Source: Enterobacteriaceae endosymbiont of Donacia clavipes (GTDB lineage Bacteria; Pseudomonadota; Gammaproteobacteria; Enterobacterales; Enterobacteriaceae). From it: DNA of 64,000 nt. The notes beneath the pieces are model-generated. The model was not told where the DNA came from, made no database searches, and saw only the letters and a program-made list of their open reading frames with translations. Positions 31,331 to 40,747 of this stretch are shown piece by piece; the first letter of the stretch is position 1; each line of letters begins with the position of its first letter. The stretch lies in NCBI RefSeq assembly GCF_012570365.1, contig NZ_CP046208.1:350226-414225 (forward strand), read 5' to 3'. The translations under genes were made by a program, and so were the position numbers.

Positions 31331-33778
31331 TTAAACAAGATGTAGTAGATCAGTAAGTACTCCTGCAGCAGTTACATTGTTTCCAGCACCATATCCTCTT
31401 AAAATTAAAGGATATGGTTGATAATAATTAGTATAAAAAGCAAAAGAATTTTCTCCATTTTTTATTTTAAAAAAAGGATGATTTTTATCAATTTTTACGA
31501 TTTCTACCTTACAAAATCCTTGTTTATCTATACTACCAATATAACGTAATACTTTATTATCTTTTTTAGCTTCTTGAATTTTTTTTTTATAAATTTTATC
31601 TAAATCTAATAAAGATACAAAAAATTCTTCAATAGAAATTTTTTTATTATAAGTATTTGGAATAATAGATTCTATAGTAATATCATTTAATTCTAAATTA
31701 TAACCGATTTCTCTAGCTAATATGAGTAATTTTCTAGCTACATCTATTCCTGATAAATCTACTCTAGGATCTGGTTCTGTAAATCCCATTTTTTGAGCTA
31801 TTTTTATAGTTTTAGAAAAAGTAATTCCTTCTTCAAGTTTACCAAAAATAAAAGAAAGAGAACCAGATAAAATACCAATAAGATAATTAATCTTATCACC
31901 TGTTTTTAATAAATTTTGTAAAGTACTAATAACGGGTAATCCAGCACCAACATTTGTTTCATAAAAAAATTTTAAATTTAATTGATTTGCTAAAAAATGT
32001 ATTTGATTATAATAATCCATTTTAGATGAATTTGCTTTCTTATTAGCAGCTACTATATTTAAACCACAATTAAAAAAATTTACATATTGATTCGCAATTT
32101 CTTGTGAAGAAGTACAATCTATAATAACAGGATTAATAAATTTATATTTTTTAAAATTATTAAGTAATATTTTTATTATATTGATATTAGGATTATATTC
32201 TATATTTTGTTTCCAATTTTTTATATTAAGACCATTAATATTTATTAATGAATATTTAGTATTAAAAATACCGCAAATTTTTAAAATAATATTTTTTTTT
32301 TTAAAATAATTTTTTTTTTGATATATTTGTTTTAATAAAGTATTACCAATACCACCAGTACCTATAACAAAAATTTCTAGTATTTTTTCCTTATGAAATA
32401 ATGTTTTATGTGTTATTTCTATAATATTTTTTGCATAATTTTCTTTTATAATTACAGAAATATAGTTCTGAAAAATATTTTGTGATATAGCAAATATTTT
32501 TATTTTTGTTATTTTAAAAATATTTAAAAAGTCAGATATTATATTTTTCGAATTATTAATTTGATTACTTACTAGCGAAATTATTGATAATTGTTGAATA
32601 ATAGAAATTGGTTTAATTAATTTATGCTGAAATTCTAAATAAAATTCTTCTTCTAATAAAGATTTAACATATTTTAAATTTTTATCTAAAATAAAAATAC
32701 TAATATTACACATTTCAGAAGATTGTGTTATAAAATAGATAGATATTTTTAATTTAAAAATAAAAAATAATATTCTAGATATAATATTTTTAATTTGTTT
32801 ATTTTTTTCTCCATTAATATTTAACATTGATATATTTTTTAATTCAGTTATACCCTTTATTTTATGTAATGAATTTTTAATGTTATTATTACTAATTAAA
32901 GTTCCATTAGATTTTATATTTATTATATTTTTAATGATACAAGGTATATTATTTTTTAACATAGGAAATAAAGTTTTATAATGAATAACTTTAGCTCCAA
33001 AATATGCTAATGTTATTGCTTCTTGATAAGAAATAAATTTTAATAATTTTGTATTAGATATTAAATTAGGATCTGCTGTATGAATACCATTTACATCAGT
33101 CCAAATTTCACAATATTTAGCTTTTAAACAAACAGATAATATTGCTGCTGAGTAATCAGAACCATTTCTACCTAATAAAACAGTTTCTTTTTTTTTATTA
33201 ACAGCAGAAAATCCTGCCATTAGTATTATATCAATATTTGAAATATTAATATTTTTAATATTTTTTGAAGTTAATGAAATATCAACTGTTGATTCTAAAT
33301 AATTACCATATGCTAATAAGTATTTTTTTGGAGAAATTATATATATTTTATATTTTTCTATCTTTAATAAAGATTCTAATAAAATAATAGAAAATTTTTC
33401 ACCTTGTGATAAAATTTTTGCTCTGATTATATCAGGACAATTATTAATTAGATTAATACCATATAATAATTGTTTAATTTTATCAAAAATTTTATTAATT
33501 TTTTTTTTAGTAAAAATAATATCTAAATCATTTATTTGTTTTTTTAAATTATTAATTAAATTAATAAAAAATTTTTGTATATAGATAAAATCTTGTTCAT
33601 AATTTTTTTTTTTTATAGATTTTTCTATCATTATTTCTAAACTATTTGTAATAGTTGCTGGAGCAGATACAACAACAGCTATTTTACTTTTTTTTAAATA
33701 AATATTAATTATATTAGTTACCAATAGAAATTTTTCTGCATTTTTTAATGATGTTCCACCAAATTTCAATACTTTCAT
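31331..33778 (-). CDS. thrA: Bifunctional aspartokinase I / homoserine dehydrogenase I
   Basis: First and third steps from aspartate to threonine. 815 residues (E. coli 820). Aspartokinase domain about 1-290: KFGGTSLKNAE, GRNGSDYSAA, WTDVNGIHTADP. ACT region about 310-455, diverged. Homoserine dehydrogenase about 465-815: GTGGIGNTLL, CTSSQ, NKKANSS, GILSGSLSFIFG, TEPDPRVDLSG. In the ACT region the E. coli GPGMKGM-type stretch reads GEKNKQI and QGSSERS reads QNIFQNY, so threonine inhibition is probably weakened. First gene of thrABC; no leader peptide found upstream. Confidence 0.97.
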   Translation of the reverse strand: MKVLKFGGTSLKNAEKFLLVTNIINIYLKKSKIAVVVSAPATITNSLEIMIEKSIKKKNYEQDFIYIQKFFINLINNLKKQINDLDIIFTKKKINKIFDKIKQLLYGINLINNCPDIIRAKILSQGEKFSIILLESLLKIEKYKIYIISPKKYLLAYGNYLESTVDISLTSKNIKNINISNIDIILMAGFSAVNKKKETVLLGRNGSDYSAAILSVCLKAKYCEIWTDVNGIHTADPNLISNTKLLKFISYQEAITLAYFGAKVIHYKTLFPMLKNNIPCIIKNIINIKSNGTLISNNNIKNSLHKIKGITELKNISMLNINGEKNKQIKNIISRILFFIFKLKISIYFITQSSEMCNISIFILDKNLKYVKSLLEEEFYLEFQHKLIKPISIIQQLSIISLVSNQINNSKNIISDFLNIFKITKIKIFAISQNIFQNYISVIIKENYAKNIIEITHKTLFHKEKILEIFVIGTGGIGNTLLKQIYQKKNYFKKKNIILKICGIFNTKYSLININGLNIKNWKQNIEYNPNINIIKILLNNFKKYKFINPVIIDCTSSQEIANQYVNFFNCGLNIVAANKKANSSKMDYYNQIHFLANQLNLKFFYETNVGAGLPVISTLQNLLKTGDKINYLIGILSGSLSFIFGKLEEGITFSKTIKIAQKMGFTEPDPRVDLSGIDVARKLLILAREIGYNLELNDITIESIIPNTYNKKISIEEFFVSLLDLDKIYKKKIQEAKKDNKVLRYIGSIDKQGFCKVEIVKIDKNHPFFKIKNGENSFAFYTNYYQPYPLILRGYGAGNNVTAAGVLTDLLHLV

Positions 33779-34214
33779 TTCTTCAACCTATCTAAATTTT
33801 AAAATATAAAAATATGAATAATTATACACACATAATTTTTCTAAATTAATATATACTGATATTTTTATTTAAATTAAAAAATTGTAATTTATAATTGAAA
33901 TATAAATATTTTTAACTATATTTAATTAATAATTAATTCTTTGTAAAATTATTACAAATAATTTAAAAAAAATTGATTTTTATTTATATAATTTTTTTTT
34001 AAAATATTTTAACTTTACTTTAATTATATTGTAACATGAAAAAAAAATTTATTATTTAATAAATTTATTATTTAAATTAATTATATTTATTATATTAAAA
34101 TTTTTTATTTTTTATTAAATATACATAAAATATCTAATATAGTAATTTATTAAGTAAGTAAATATACTAAATTACATTTTTATGTAAATATTTTAAATAT
34201 TTAATAAATAAATT
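33779..34214. other. Gap between parC and thrA without recognisable gene
   Basis: 436 bases, almost entirely A/T. I looked on the minus strand for a thr leader: a short frame rich in Thr/Ile codons followed by a GC-rich terminator hairpin. I found neither. No tRNA, small RNA or conserved motif is recognisable. TAGGTTGAAG just before the thrA ATG offers a modest ribosome binding site. The stretch probably holds only the thrABC promoter and decayed sequence. Confidence 0.6.
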
Positions 34215-36467
34215 TTAACTGTTAGTTTTTTTTATAAAAATATTTTTAATATTATTAATATTTTTATATAAAAAACCTTTTTTACCTTTTATTGAATGAA
34301 ATATTTTTAATTTTTCATATGTTAATTTAAATTTTTTATTATTAGTCTCTATATAGACTATAGATTGTTTATTAATAAGAAATATCCATTCTAATTTATC
34401 TTTATTTTGAAAAAATTCTTTATTATTAATAAAAATTAATCTACTTCCTCTTCCTCTAGATAATCTAGGAATTTCATCTAAAGAAAATAATAAAAATTTA
34501 TTTAAAAATGATATAACCAAAACTTTATCATTTTTATCATTAATTACTAAAGGAGATAAAATTTCAGCATTACCTGTTAAAATCATAGATAATTTTCCAT
34601 TTCTATTACATGCAATTAAATCATTAAATTTACATATAAATCCATAACCAGAATTAGAAGAAAGAATAATTTCTTTACTATTAGATTCCATTAATAAACT
34701 TTTAATTATTGATCCTTGTGTAATATTTAATTTACCATTTAAAGGTTCCCCTTGACTACGAGCTGCAGGTAAAGTAGTAGAATCAATACTATAACTACGT
34801 CCTTTAGAATCTATAACAACTATAGTTTGGTTTTTTTTACCTTTTACTGAAATTAAGAATGAATCTCCTGATTTATAATGAAGATTTAATGGATCTATAG
34901 TATGACCTTTTGCACATCTAATCCAACCCATTTTAGAAAGGATAATTGTAATAGGTTCATCTGAAACTAATTCGTATTCATTTAATAATTTTGCTTCTGT
35001 TCTTTTTTTAATTATTGAACGACGATCATTAGCATAATTATCAGATGCAGATAATATTTCTTTTTTTAATAATAAATTCATTTTTTGTTTAGAAGATAAT
35101 ATTTTTTGAATATTATCATGTTCTATTTCTAATTTTTTTTTTTCATTAATTAATTTTTTTTCTTCAGTAAATGAAATTGAACGTAGTTTAAAATTAAGTA
35201 AATTTTCTATTTGCATATCAGTAAGATTAAATTTATTTTTAATAATAGGATTAGGATTTATATTTAATCTAATAATTTGTATAAATTTTTCTAAATTAGA
35301 ATATACGATTAATAATCCTTGTATAACATGTAATCTTTTTTTTAACTTATTTAAATGAAAATTTAAACGTTTTTTCACTATGTGACGTCTAAAAATAATC
35401 CATTCTGATAATATTTCTATTAAATTTTTTACAGCAGGTTTATTATTTAACCCTATCATATTTAAATTTATACGGTAACTTTTTTCTAAATCAGTAGTAA
35501 AAAATAAATGATGCATAATTTGTTTTATTGTTAAATAATTAAAATTACTACGAATAATAATAACTATTCTTGTAGGATTTTCATAATCAGATTCATCTCT
35601 AATTTCTTCAATCATTGGTAATTTTTTATTTCTCATTTGTACTGTAATTTGTTCAATAATACGTATTCCCGAAATTTGGTGAGGTAATGCTGTAATTATA
35701 ACTGTATTATCTTTTATTTTCCATACAGCTCTCAATTTAATTGACCCTCTACCTTTTTCATATATTTTATATATATCTTCTTTAGAAGTTATAATTTCGT
35801 TTCCTGAAGGAAAATCTGGACCTTGAATTATTTCTGAAAGATCAGATAATTTTATTTTAGGATAATCGATTAATTTAATTATAGCACTAGATATTTCTTT
35901 AATATTATGAGGGGGAATATCTGTTGCCATACCTACTGCTATTCCTGTAGAACCATTTAAAATTATATTAGGTAAACATGCAGGTAATATTTTGGGTTCT
36001 AATAATGTTCCATCAAAATTAGAAATGAATTGTACAGTACCTTTTTCTATTTCATTTAATAATATATCAGAATATTTTGACAAACGTGATTCTGTATATC
36101 TCATTGCAGCAAATGATTTAGGATCGTCTGGAGAACCCCAATTACCTTGACCTTCTATTAACGGATATCTATAAGAAAATGATTGTGCCATAAGAACCAT
36201 TGCTTCATAACATGCTATATCTCCATGAGGATGATATTTTCCAATAACATCACCAATAGTTCTGGCTGATTTTTTAAATTTAGATGAAGATTTTAAACCT
36301 AATTCAGACATAGCATATATGACTCTTCTTTGAACTGGTTTCAAACCATCTCCAATATGAGGTAAAGCTCTATCAGAAATTACGTAAATAGAATAATTTA
36401 AATAAGCATGTTCAGCAAATTTATATAATGGAATAGATTCTATTTTATTTTTTATTGTTTTACTCAT
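34215..36467 (-). CDS. parC: DNA topoisomerase IV subunit A
   Basis: DNA-cutting subunit of topoisomerase IV, which unlinks daughter chromosomes. 750 residues, as E. coli ParC (752) and unlike GyrA (about 875). ParC-type wording throughout: [41 protein letters not shown], the catalytic Tyr in [10 protein letters not shown], and [21 protein letters not shown]. The C-terminal domain lacks a GyrA box and contains [10 protein letters not shown] and GRGSRLIF blades. It is divergent from aroF. parE is not in this window. Confidence 0.95.
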   Translation of the reverse strand: MSKTIKNKIESIPLYKFAEHAYLNYSIYVISDRALPHIGDGLKPVQRRVIYAMSELGLKSSSKFKKSARTIGDVIGKYHPHGDIACYEAMVLMAQSFSYRYPLIEGQGNWGSPDDPKSFAAMRYTESRLSKYSDILLNEIEKGTVQFISNFDGTLLEPKILPACLPNIILNGSTGIAVGMATDIPPHNIKEISSAIIKLIDYPKIKLSDLSEIIQGPDFPSGNEIITSKEDIYKIYEKGRGSIKLRAVWKIKDNTVIITALPHQISGIRIIEQITVQMRNKKLPMIEEIRDESDYENPTRIVIIIRSNFNYLTIKQIMHHLFFTTDLEKSYRINLNMIGLNNKPAVKNLIEILSEWIIFRRHIVKKRLNFHLNKLKKRLHVIQGLLIVYSNLEKFIQIIRLNINPNPIIKNKFNLTDMQIENLLNFKLRSISFTEEKKLINEKKKLEIEHDNIQKILSSKQKMNLLLKKEILSASDNYANDRRSIIKKRTEAKLLNEYELVSDEPITIILSKMGWIRCAKGHTIDPLNLHYKSGDSFLISVKGKKNQTIVVIDSKGRSYSIDSTTLPAARSQGEPLNGKLNITQGSIIKSLLMESNSKEIILSSNSGYGFICKFNDLIACNRNGKLSMILTGNAEILSPLVINDKNDKVLVISFLNKFLLFSLDEIPRLSRGRGSRLIFINNKEFFQNKDKLEWIFLINKQSIVYIETNNKKFKLTYEKLKIFHSIKGKKGFLYKNINNIKNIFIKKTNS

Positions 36468-36660
36468 ATTTTCTCCTAAAATTAATTTTTTATATAATTA
36501 ATTTTTAATTATAAATAAATTTTAAAATATTTTATTACAAAAATAAAAAAACCTTATTTATATATTTAATAAATTTTAATATGTGTTAAATAAGATTAAA
36601 CTTTATTAAATAAATATGTTATTTTTATGCAATAATATTTTTATTTATGGATATTTTATT

Positions 36661-37716
36661 ATGAAAAATAATAATTTTAATCATAATCAATGCTTAATAA
36701 CTCCAAAAGAATTAAAAAGTAAGTTACCAATATCTCAAAAAATAAAAGATCAAATTTTGATATCACGTAAAATTATATCAAATATAATTTCTGGAAAAAA
36801 TCATAGATTATTAATTGTTTGTGGACCTTGTTCAATACATAATATAAAAGAAGCAATAGAATATGGAAATTTTTTAAAAAAAATATCTTTAAAAATTAGT
36901 AATATATACATTGTTATGAGAGTGTATTTTGAAAAACCTAGAACTATTTTAGGATGGAAAGGATTAATTAACGATCCATATATGAATAATTCTTTTGATA
37001 TTAATAAAGGTTTATATTTAGCTCGTAAATTATTGATAAAATTATCTAATAATAATATTGCATTAGCAACTGAAATATTGGATCCTAATACATCAAAATA
37101 TTTAGAAGATCTTTTTAGTTGGATTGCTATTGGAGCACGTACTGTAGAATCACAAATACATAGAGAAATAGCTTCTTCATTAAAAATACCTGTTGGTTTT
37201 AAAAATAATACAGATGGTAATATATTTTCTGCTATAAATGCTATTCAATCTTCTTCTCAAGAACATCATTTTATTGGTTTAAATAATAATGGTAAAGTTT
37301 GCATAATAAATAGTATTGGTAATAAAAATTCTCATATTATTTTACGTGGAGGAAAAATTCCAAATTATCATAAAAATAATATAAAAAAATATGAAAAAAA
37401 TATTTTAAAATTAGGATTAAAATCAAAAATAATGATAGATTGTAGTCATGGTAATTCTAATAAAGATTTTAGAAAACAAATTTTAGTTATTAAATCAATA
37501 ATATCACAAATTAAAGAAGGAAATAATTCTATTATAGGAATAATGATAGAAAGTTATCTTAAAGAAGGAAATCAAATATTAGATATTAAAAATCCAGAAA
37601 AATTACAATATGGTATATCAATTACAGATGGATGTATAAATTTACAAACCACAGAAAATATTTTATTTTTTATAAATACTGAATTAAATTCAATACTTAA
37701 ATTTCGTTCTTTATAA
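36661..37716 (+). CDS. aroF: DAHP synthase, AroF type
   Basis: Condenses phosphoenolpyruvate and erythrose 4-phosphate, the first step of the shikimate pathway. 351 residues from the ATG I chose, because the N-terminus NQCLITPKELKSKLP then aligns with E. coli AroF; the in-frame ATG 45 bases upstream would add a non-homologous leader. Landmarks: VCGPCSIH (metal Cys), RVYFEKPRT, GARTVESQ, HIILRGGK, CSHGNSNKDF. The latter and VCGP mark AroF (Tyr-regulated) rather than AroG. At 140-148 LDPNTSKYL replaces LDPNSPQYL, a region linked to feedback control. It forms an operon with tyrA. Confidence 0.95.
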   Translation: MKNNNFNHNQCLITPKELKSKLPISQKIKDQILISRKIISNIISGKNHRLLIVCGPCSIHNIKEAIEYGNFLKKISLKISNIYIVMRVYFEKPRTILGWKGLINDPYMNNSFDINKGLYLARKLLIKLSNNNIALATEILDPNTSKYLEDLFSWIAIGARTVESQIHREIASSLKIPVGFKNNTDGNIFSAINAIQSSSQEHHFIGLNNNGKVCIINSIGNKNSHIILRGGKIPNYHKNNIKKYEKNILKLGLKSKIMIDCSHGNSNKDFRKQILVIKSIISQIKEGNNSIIGIMIESYLKEGNQILDIKNPEKLQYGISITDGCINLQTTENILFFINTELNSILKFRSL

Positions 37717-37745
37717 AAAATATTAAATTAAATAATTTAAATTTT

Positions 37746-38801
37746 ATGTTAAAAAAACTAATTATATTACGTAATAAAATAGATATTTTAGATAAAAAAT
37801 TACTAGAAATTATAAATAAAAGATTAATTTTAGTAAAAAAAGTAGGAATAATAAAAAATAAGCATAAATTACCTATTTATGATCCAAAAAGAGAAAAATA
37901 TATAATTAAAAGAAAAAGAAAAGAAGCAAAAAAAAAAGGTATATCACCTAATCTTATTGAAAAAATATTATATTGTATAATAAACGAATCATATTTATAT
38001 GAACAAAAAAAAAATTTTAAAAAATTAAATTCTGATATTTTAACTATATTAATTATTACTAATAATAAAATGGGACATTTTTTTAAAAAAATGTTAATTA
38101 TGTCAAATTATAGTGTTATTATCATAGAATTAGAAAATTTTAAAGTGAATAATAATATAAATGATTTATTTTTAAATATAAGTATAGTTATTATTAGTAT
38201 AAATATATCAATACCATATTTTGATATATTAATTTATAAATTAAAAAAATTACCTAAAAATTGTACAATTATAATTATTTCTTCTATAGAAAATATATTA
38301 ATAAAAAAAATATCAAAAATACATAAAGGACCAATTCTTGGTTTATATCCTTTATTTAATTTAAAAAGTATTATTTTAATAAAAAAATCTATATTATGTT
38401 GTTTTATACATAAATCTAAGTCTTATATTTGGTTTTTAAAACAAATGGAAATTTGGGGATTAAAAATAAAAAATATTGATATAATTAAATATAATAAATT
38501 TCTTTTTTTAAAATCATTGCAATATTTTTCTACATTAATAATATATAATATTTTTTTATTAAAAAAAAATGAACCATTAGAAAAACAATTATCATTATTT
38601 TCAATACCTTTTTGTGATTTAAATTTATTTCCTTTAAAAAAAAAATTTTTAAAAGATTTAAAATTATACATAAATACAATTTTATTTTCTAATAGTAATG
38701 AAAAAAATATTAGAAAATATTTAATTCATATGAATAACATAATTAATTTAATTCAAAAAAAAAAAATTAAAGAAATAATTAATATTTTTAAATATAATTA
38801 A
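37746..38801 (+). CDS. tyrA: TyrA: chorismate mutase with a degenerate prephenate dehydrogenase domain
   Basis: 351 residues (E. coli 373), 29 bases after aroF as in the enterobacterial aroF-tyrA operon. Residues 1-95 align well with the TyrA mutase: LRNKIDILDKKLLEI, INKRLILVKKVG and KLPIYDPKRE keep the catalytic Arg, Lys and Glu positions. The dehydrogenase part is co-linear (GPILGLYPLF, QMEIWGLKI) but lacks essentials: the NAD loop GGGGQMG is TNNKMG (105-110), catalytic His197 is Tyr201, the EHD motif is gone, and the last 20-odd residues are missing. Probably a working mutase only; function of the second domain is doubtful. Confidence 0.9.
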   Translation: MLKKLIILRNKIDILDKKLLEIINKRLILVKKVGIIKNKHKLPIYDPKREKYIIKRKRKEAKKKGISPNLIEKILYCIINESYLYEQKKNFKKLNSDILTILIITNNKMGHFFKKMLIMSNYSVIIIELENFKVNNNINDLFLNISIVIISINISIPYFDILIYKLKKLPKNCTIIIISSIENILIKKISKIHKGPILGLYPLFNLKSIILIKKSILCCFIHKSKSYIWFLKQMEIWGLKIKNIDIIKYNKFLFLKSLQYFSTLIIYNIFLLKKNEPLEKQLSLFSIPFCDLNLFPLKKKFLKDLKLYINTILFSNSNEKNIRKYLIHMNNIINLIQKKKIKEIINIFKYN

Positions 38802-38813
38802 TAATAAATTTTT

Positions 38814-38852
38814 AAAAAAAAACTTAATATTGAATAGGATATTAAGTTTTTT
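38814..38852. terminator. Bidirectional terminator between tyrA and bamD
   Basis: CTTAATAT (38823-38830) pairs with ATATTAAG (38839-38846) around an 8-base loop. Nine A precede and six T follow, so the hairpin has a U-tract in either direction. It sits between the convergent tyrA and bamD and can serve both. Confidence 0.8.
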
Positions 38853-38867
38853 ATAAAAAAAGTTATT

Positions 38868-39569
38868 TTAAAATTTACTAAAAGATTCTTGTAATATTTT
38901 TTTCACTAATTTAGTTTCTTTATTGTTAGAAGAGTAAAATTTTAAAAATCTTATACATCTGTTAATTGTCGAAATATACATTTTTTTTTTAAACAAAAAT
39001 TTAATAATATTTAAATCAAATTTTCTTACACGATTTTTCATTTTAATTAAATGATATTTTAAATATTTTATATAAATACTATTTGGATAATTTTTAATAA
39101 GAATATTTGTATCATTAATTGCAAGATTAGTATAAAAAGGATTATAGTGTGATCTTTCTATATTAAATAAATTTTGTATTTCATTATTTTGATCTAAAGA
39201 TATTTCTGACATAATTCTAATATAGAGAATATAATCCAAAAAAGGAGATTTATTATATGAAATGATAAATTCTTCTGTAAAATCTAAAACATTTAAAAAA
39301 TTTTTATCAATATAATTTAAATAAATTAAATATACTAAAACTTTCTCGGTATATTTATTATATGGATATTTTATATAAAAATCTTGAAATTTAAATAAAG
39401 CTTTTTGATATTTATGATCATATAAAATTTTTATTGATTCTAAATATTTTTTTTTTAAACAAAAATTTGAATTTATTTTATTATCACAACTAGAATATTT
39501 ACAATTAATTGTTAATATTAATATTAACATATTAATAATAAAGAATTTTTTTTTTATAAAAATATTCAT
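38868..39569 (-). CDS. bamD: Outer-membrane assembly lipoprotein BamD
   Basis: TPR-like lipoprotein of the BAM complex that inserts beta-barrel proteins into the outer membrane. 233 residues (E. coli 245). A short basic start and hydrophobic stretch (9-22) are followed by two cysteines, LTINC and YSSC; neither is a canonical lipobox. Aligned blocks: ALFKFQDFYIKYPYNKYTEK, FLDYILYIR, DTNILIKNYPNSIY and LIKMKNRVRKFDLNI. It lies divergent to rluD exactly as in E. coli; raiA, pheL and pheA, which sit between bamD and tyrA in E. coli, are gone. Confidence 0.88.
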   Translation of the reverse strand: MNIFIKKKFFIINMLILILTINCKYSSCDNKINSNFCLKKKYLESIKILYDHKYQKALFKFQDFYIKYPYNKYTEKVLVYLIYLNYIDKNFLNVLDFTEEFIISYNKSPFLDYILYIRIMSEISLDQNNEIQNLFNIERSHYNPFYTNLAINDTNILIKNYPNSIYIKYLKYHLIKMKNRVRKFDLNIIKFLFKKKMYISTINRCIRFLKFYSSNNKETKLVKKILQESFSKF

Positions 39570-39655
39570 ATTTGTTTTTTCTTTTAAAAGATTTATAATT
39601 AATATTAAGATAAATATATACTAAATATAGTTTTAAATTAAAGATATTTTAAAAT

Positions 39656-40611
39656 ATGAAAAATATTAAATTAATATTAAAAGTTTGTTCTATATATGAT
39701 AGAAAAAGATTAGATATATTTCTTACAAAAAAAATTATACAATTTTCAAGATCTAAAATAAAAAAATTAATAATAAATAATTGTGTTAAAATAAATAATA
39801 TTATTATAAATATACCTAAAAAAAAATATTTTTGGGTGATATAATTAAGATTAATGCAATAGTTTCTAGTAAAAAAATTAAATGGAAAGCACAAAAAATA
39901 CCATTAAACATAATTTATGATGATAATTATGTTTTAGTTATAAATAAACAATCTAATCTTATTGTACATCCTGCAAATCAAAATATGGAAAATACTTTAT
40001 TTAATTCTTTAATATATTATTATCCTTTTTTAAGAGATTTACCCAGAGCTGGTATTATACATAGATTAGATAAAGATACTACTGGTTTAATGATTATAGC
40101 AAAAAATATCAACTCTTATATTTTTTTAAGAAAAGAACTGAAAAAACATAATATTATTAGAGAGTATGAAACAATTGTAAACGGAATAATTAATAAAAAT
40201 GGAATAATTAATTATCCAATTAAACGTATATATAAAAAAAAAAATATTTTTATGAAAGTAAATTCTTTAGGAAAAAAATCAATAACAGAATATTTTATAA
40301 AAAATATTTTTAAAATTCATTCACATTTAAAAATTAGGTTAAAAACAGGAAGAACTCATCAAATTAGAGTTCATTTATCATATATAAATCATAGTATTAT
40401 AGGAGATCCTATTTATAAAAATAATAAAAATATTTTTTTGTGTAATGATTTTTATAAAAAAAATATTAATAAAATAATTAAAAGACAAGCTTTACATGCA
40501 TGTTATTTAAAATTTTTACATCCATTTTATAATATTTTTATAAAATTATATTCATCATTACCAAATGATATAAATCAATTAATTTATTTTTTAAAAAAAA
40601 ATATTTATTAA
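39656..40611 (+). CDS. rluD: 23S rRNA pseudouridine synthase RluD, frame broken in a poly(A) tract
   Basis: Makes pseudouridines 1911, 1915 and 1917 in helix 69 of 23S rRNA. The S4-like N-terminal part (RKRLDIFL, FSRSKIKKLIINNCVKIN) is read from the ATG but ends at 39844. The rest (GDIIKINA, PRAGIIHRLDKDTTGLMIIAKN with the catalytic Asp, TGRTHQIRVHLSYINH) is in the -1 frame. The break falls at nine A (39818-39826); ten would join both parts into 318 residues, against 326 in E. coli. A TTG at 39832 could start the catalytic part alone. Conservation after the break suggests slippage rescue or a sequencing error, not an old pseudogene. Confidence 0.85.
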
Positions 40612-40747
40612 CTAAAAAATAATTTTTTTTTATAAAAATAAAAAATATGAAGAATTTAAATTAATATATAAAATTAATTTTATTAATATTATAAATTAGT
40701 TTATAATTTAAAAATATAAATTAATAAGTTTATTAAAGAGAAAAACC

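Noticed and set aside
33779-34214. thr operon leader peptide and attenuator
   Set aside because: No Thr/Ile-codon run and no stable hairpin with U-tract found on the minus strand.
34215-36467. Reading this gene as gyrA
   Set aside because: Length 750 and ParC-type wording ([25 protein letters not shown]) fit ParC; no GyrA box or long acidic tail.
37746-38801. Reading this gene as pheA
   Set aside because: The N-terminus, the GPILGLYPLF and QMEIWGLKI blocks and the aroF partner match TyrA; no prephenate dehydratase motif is present.
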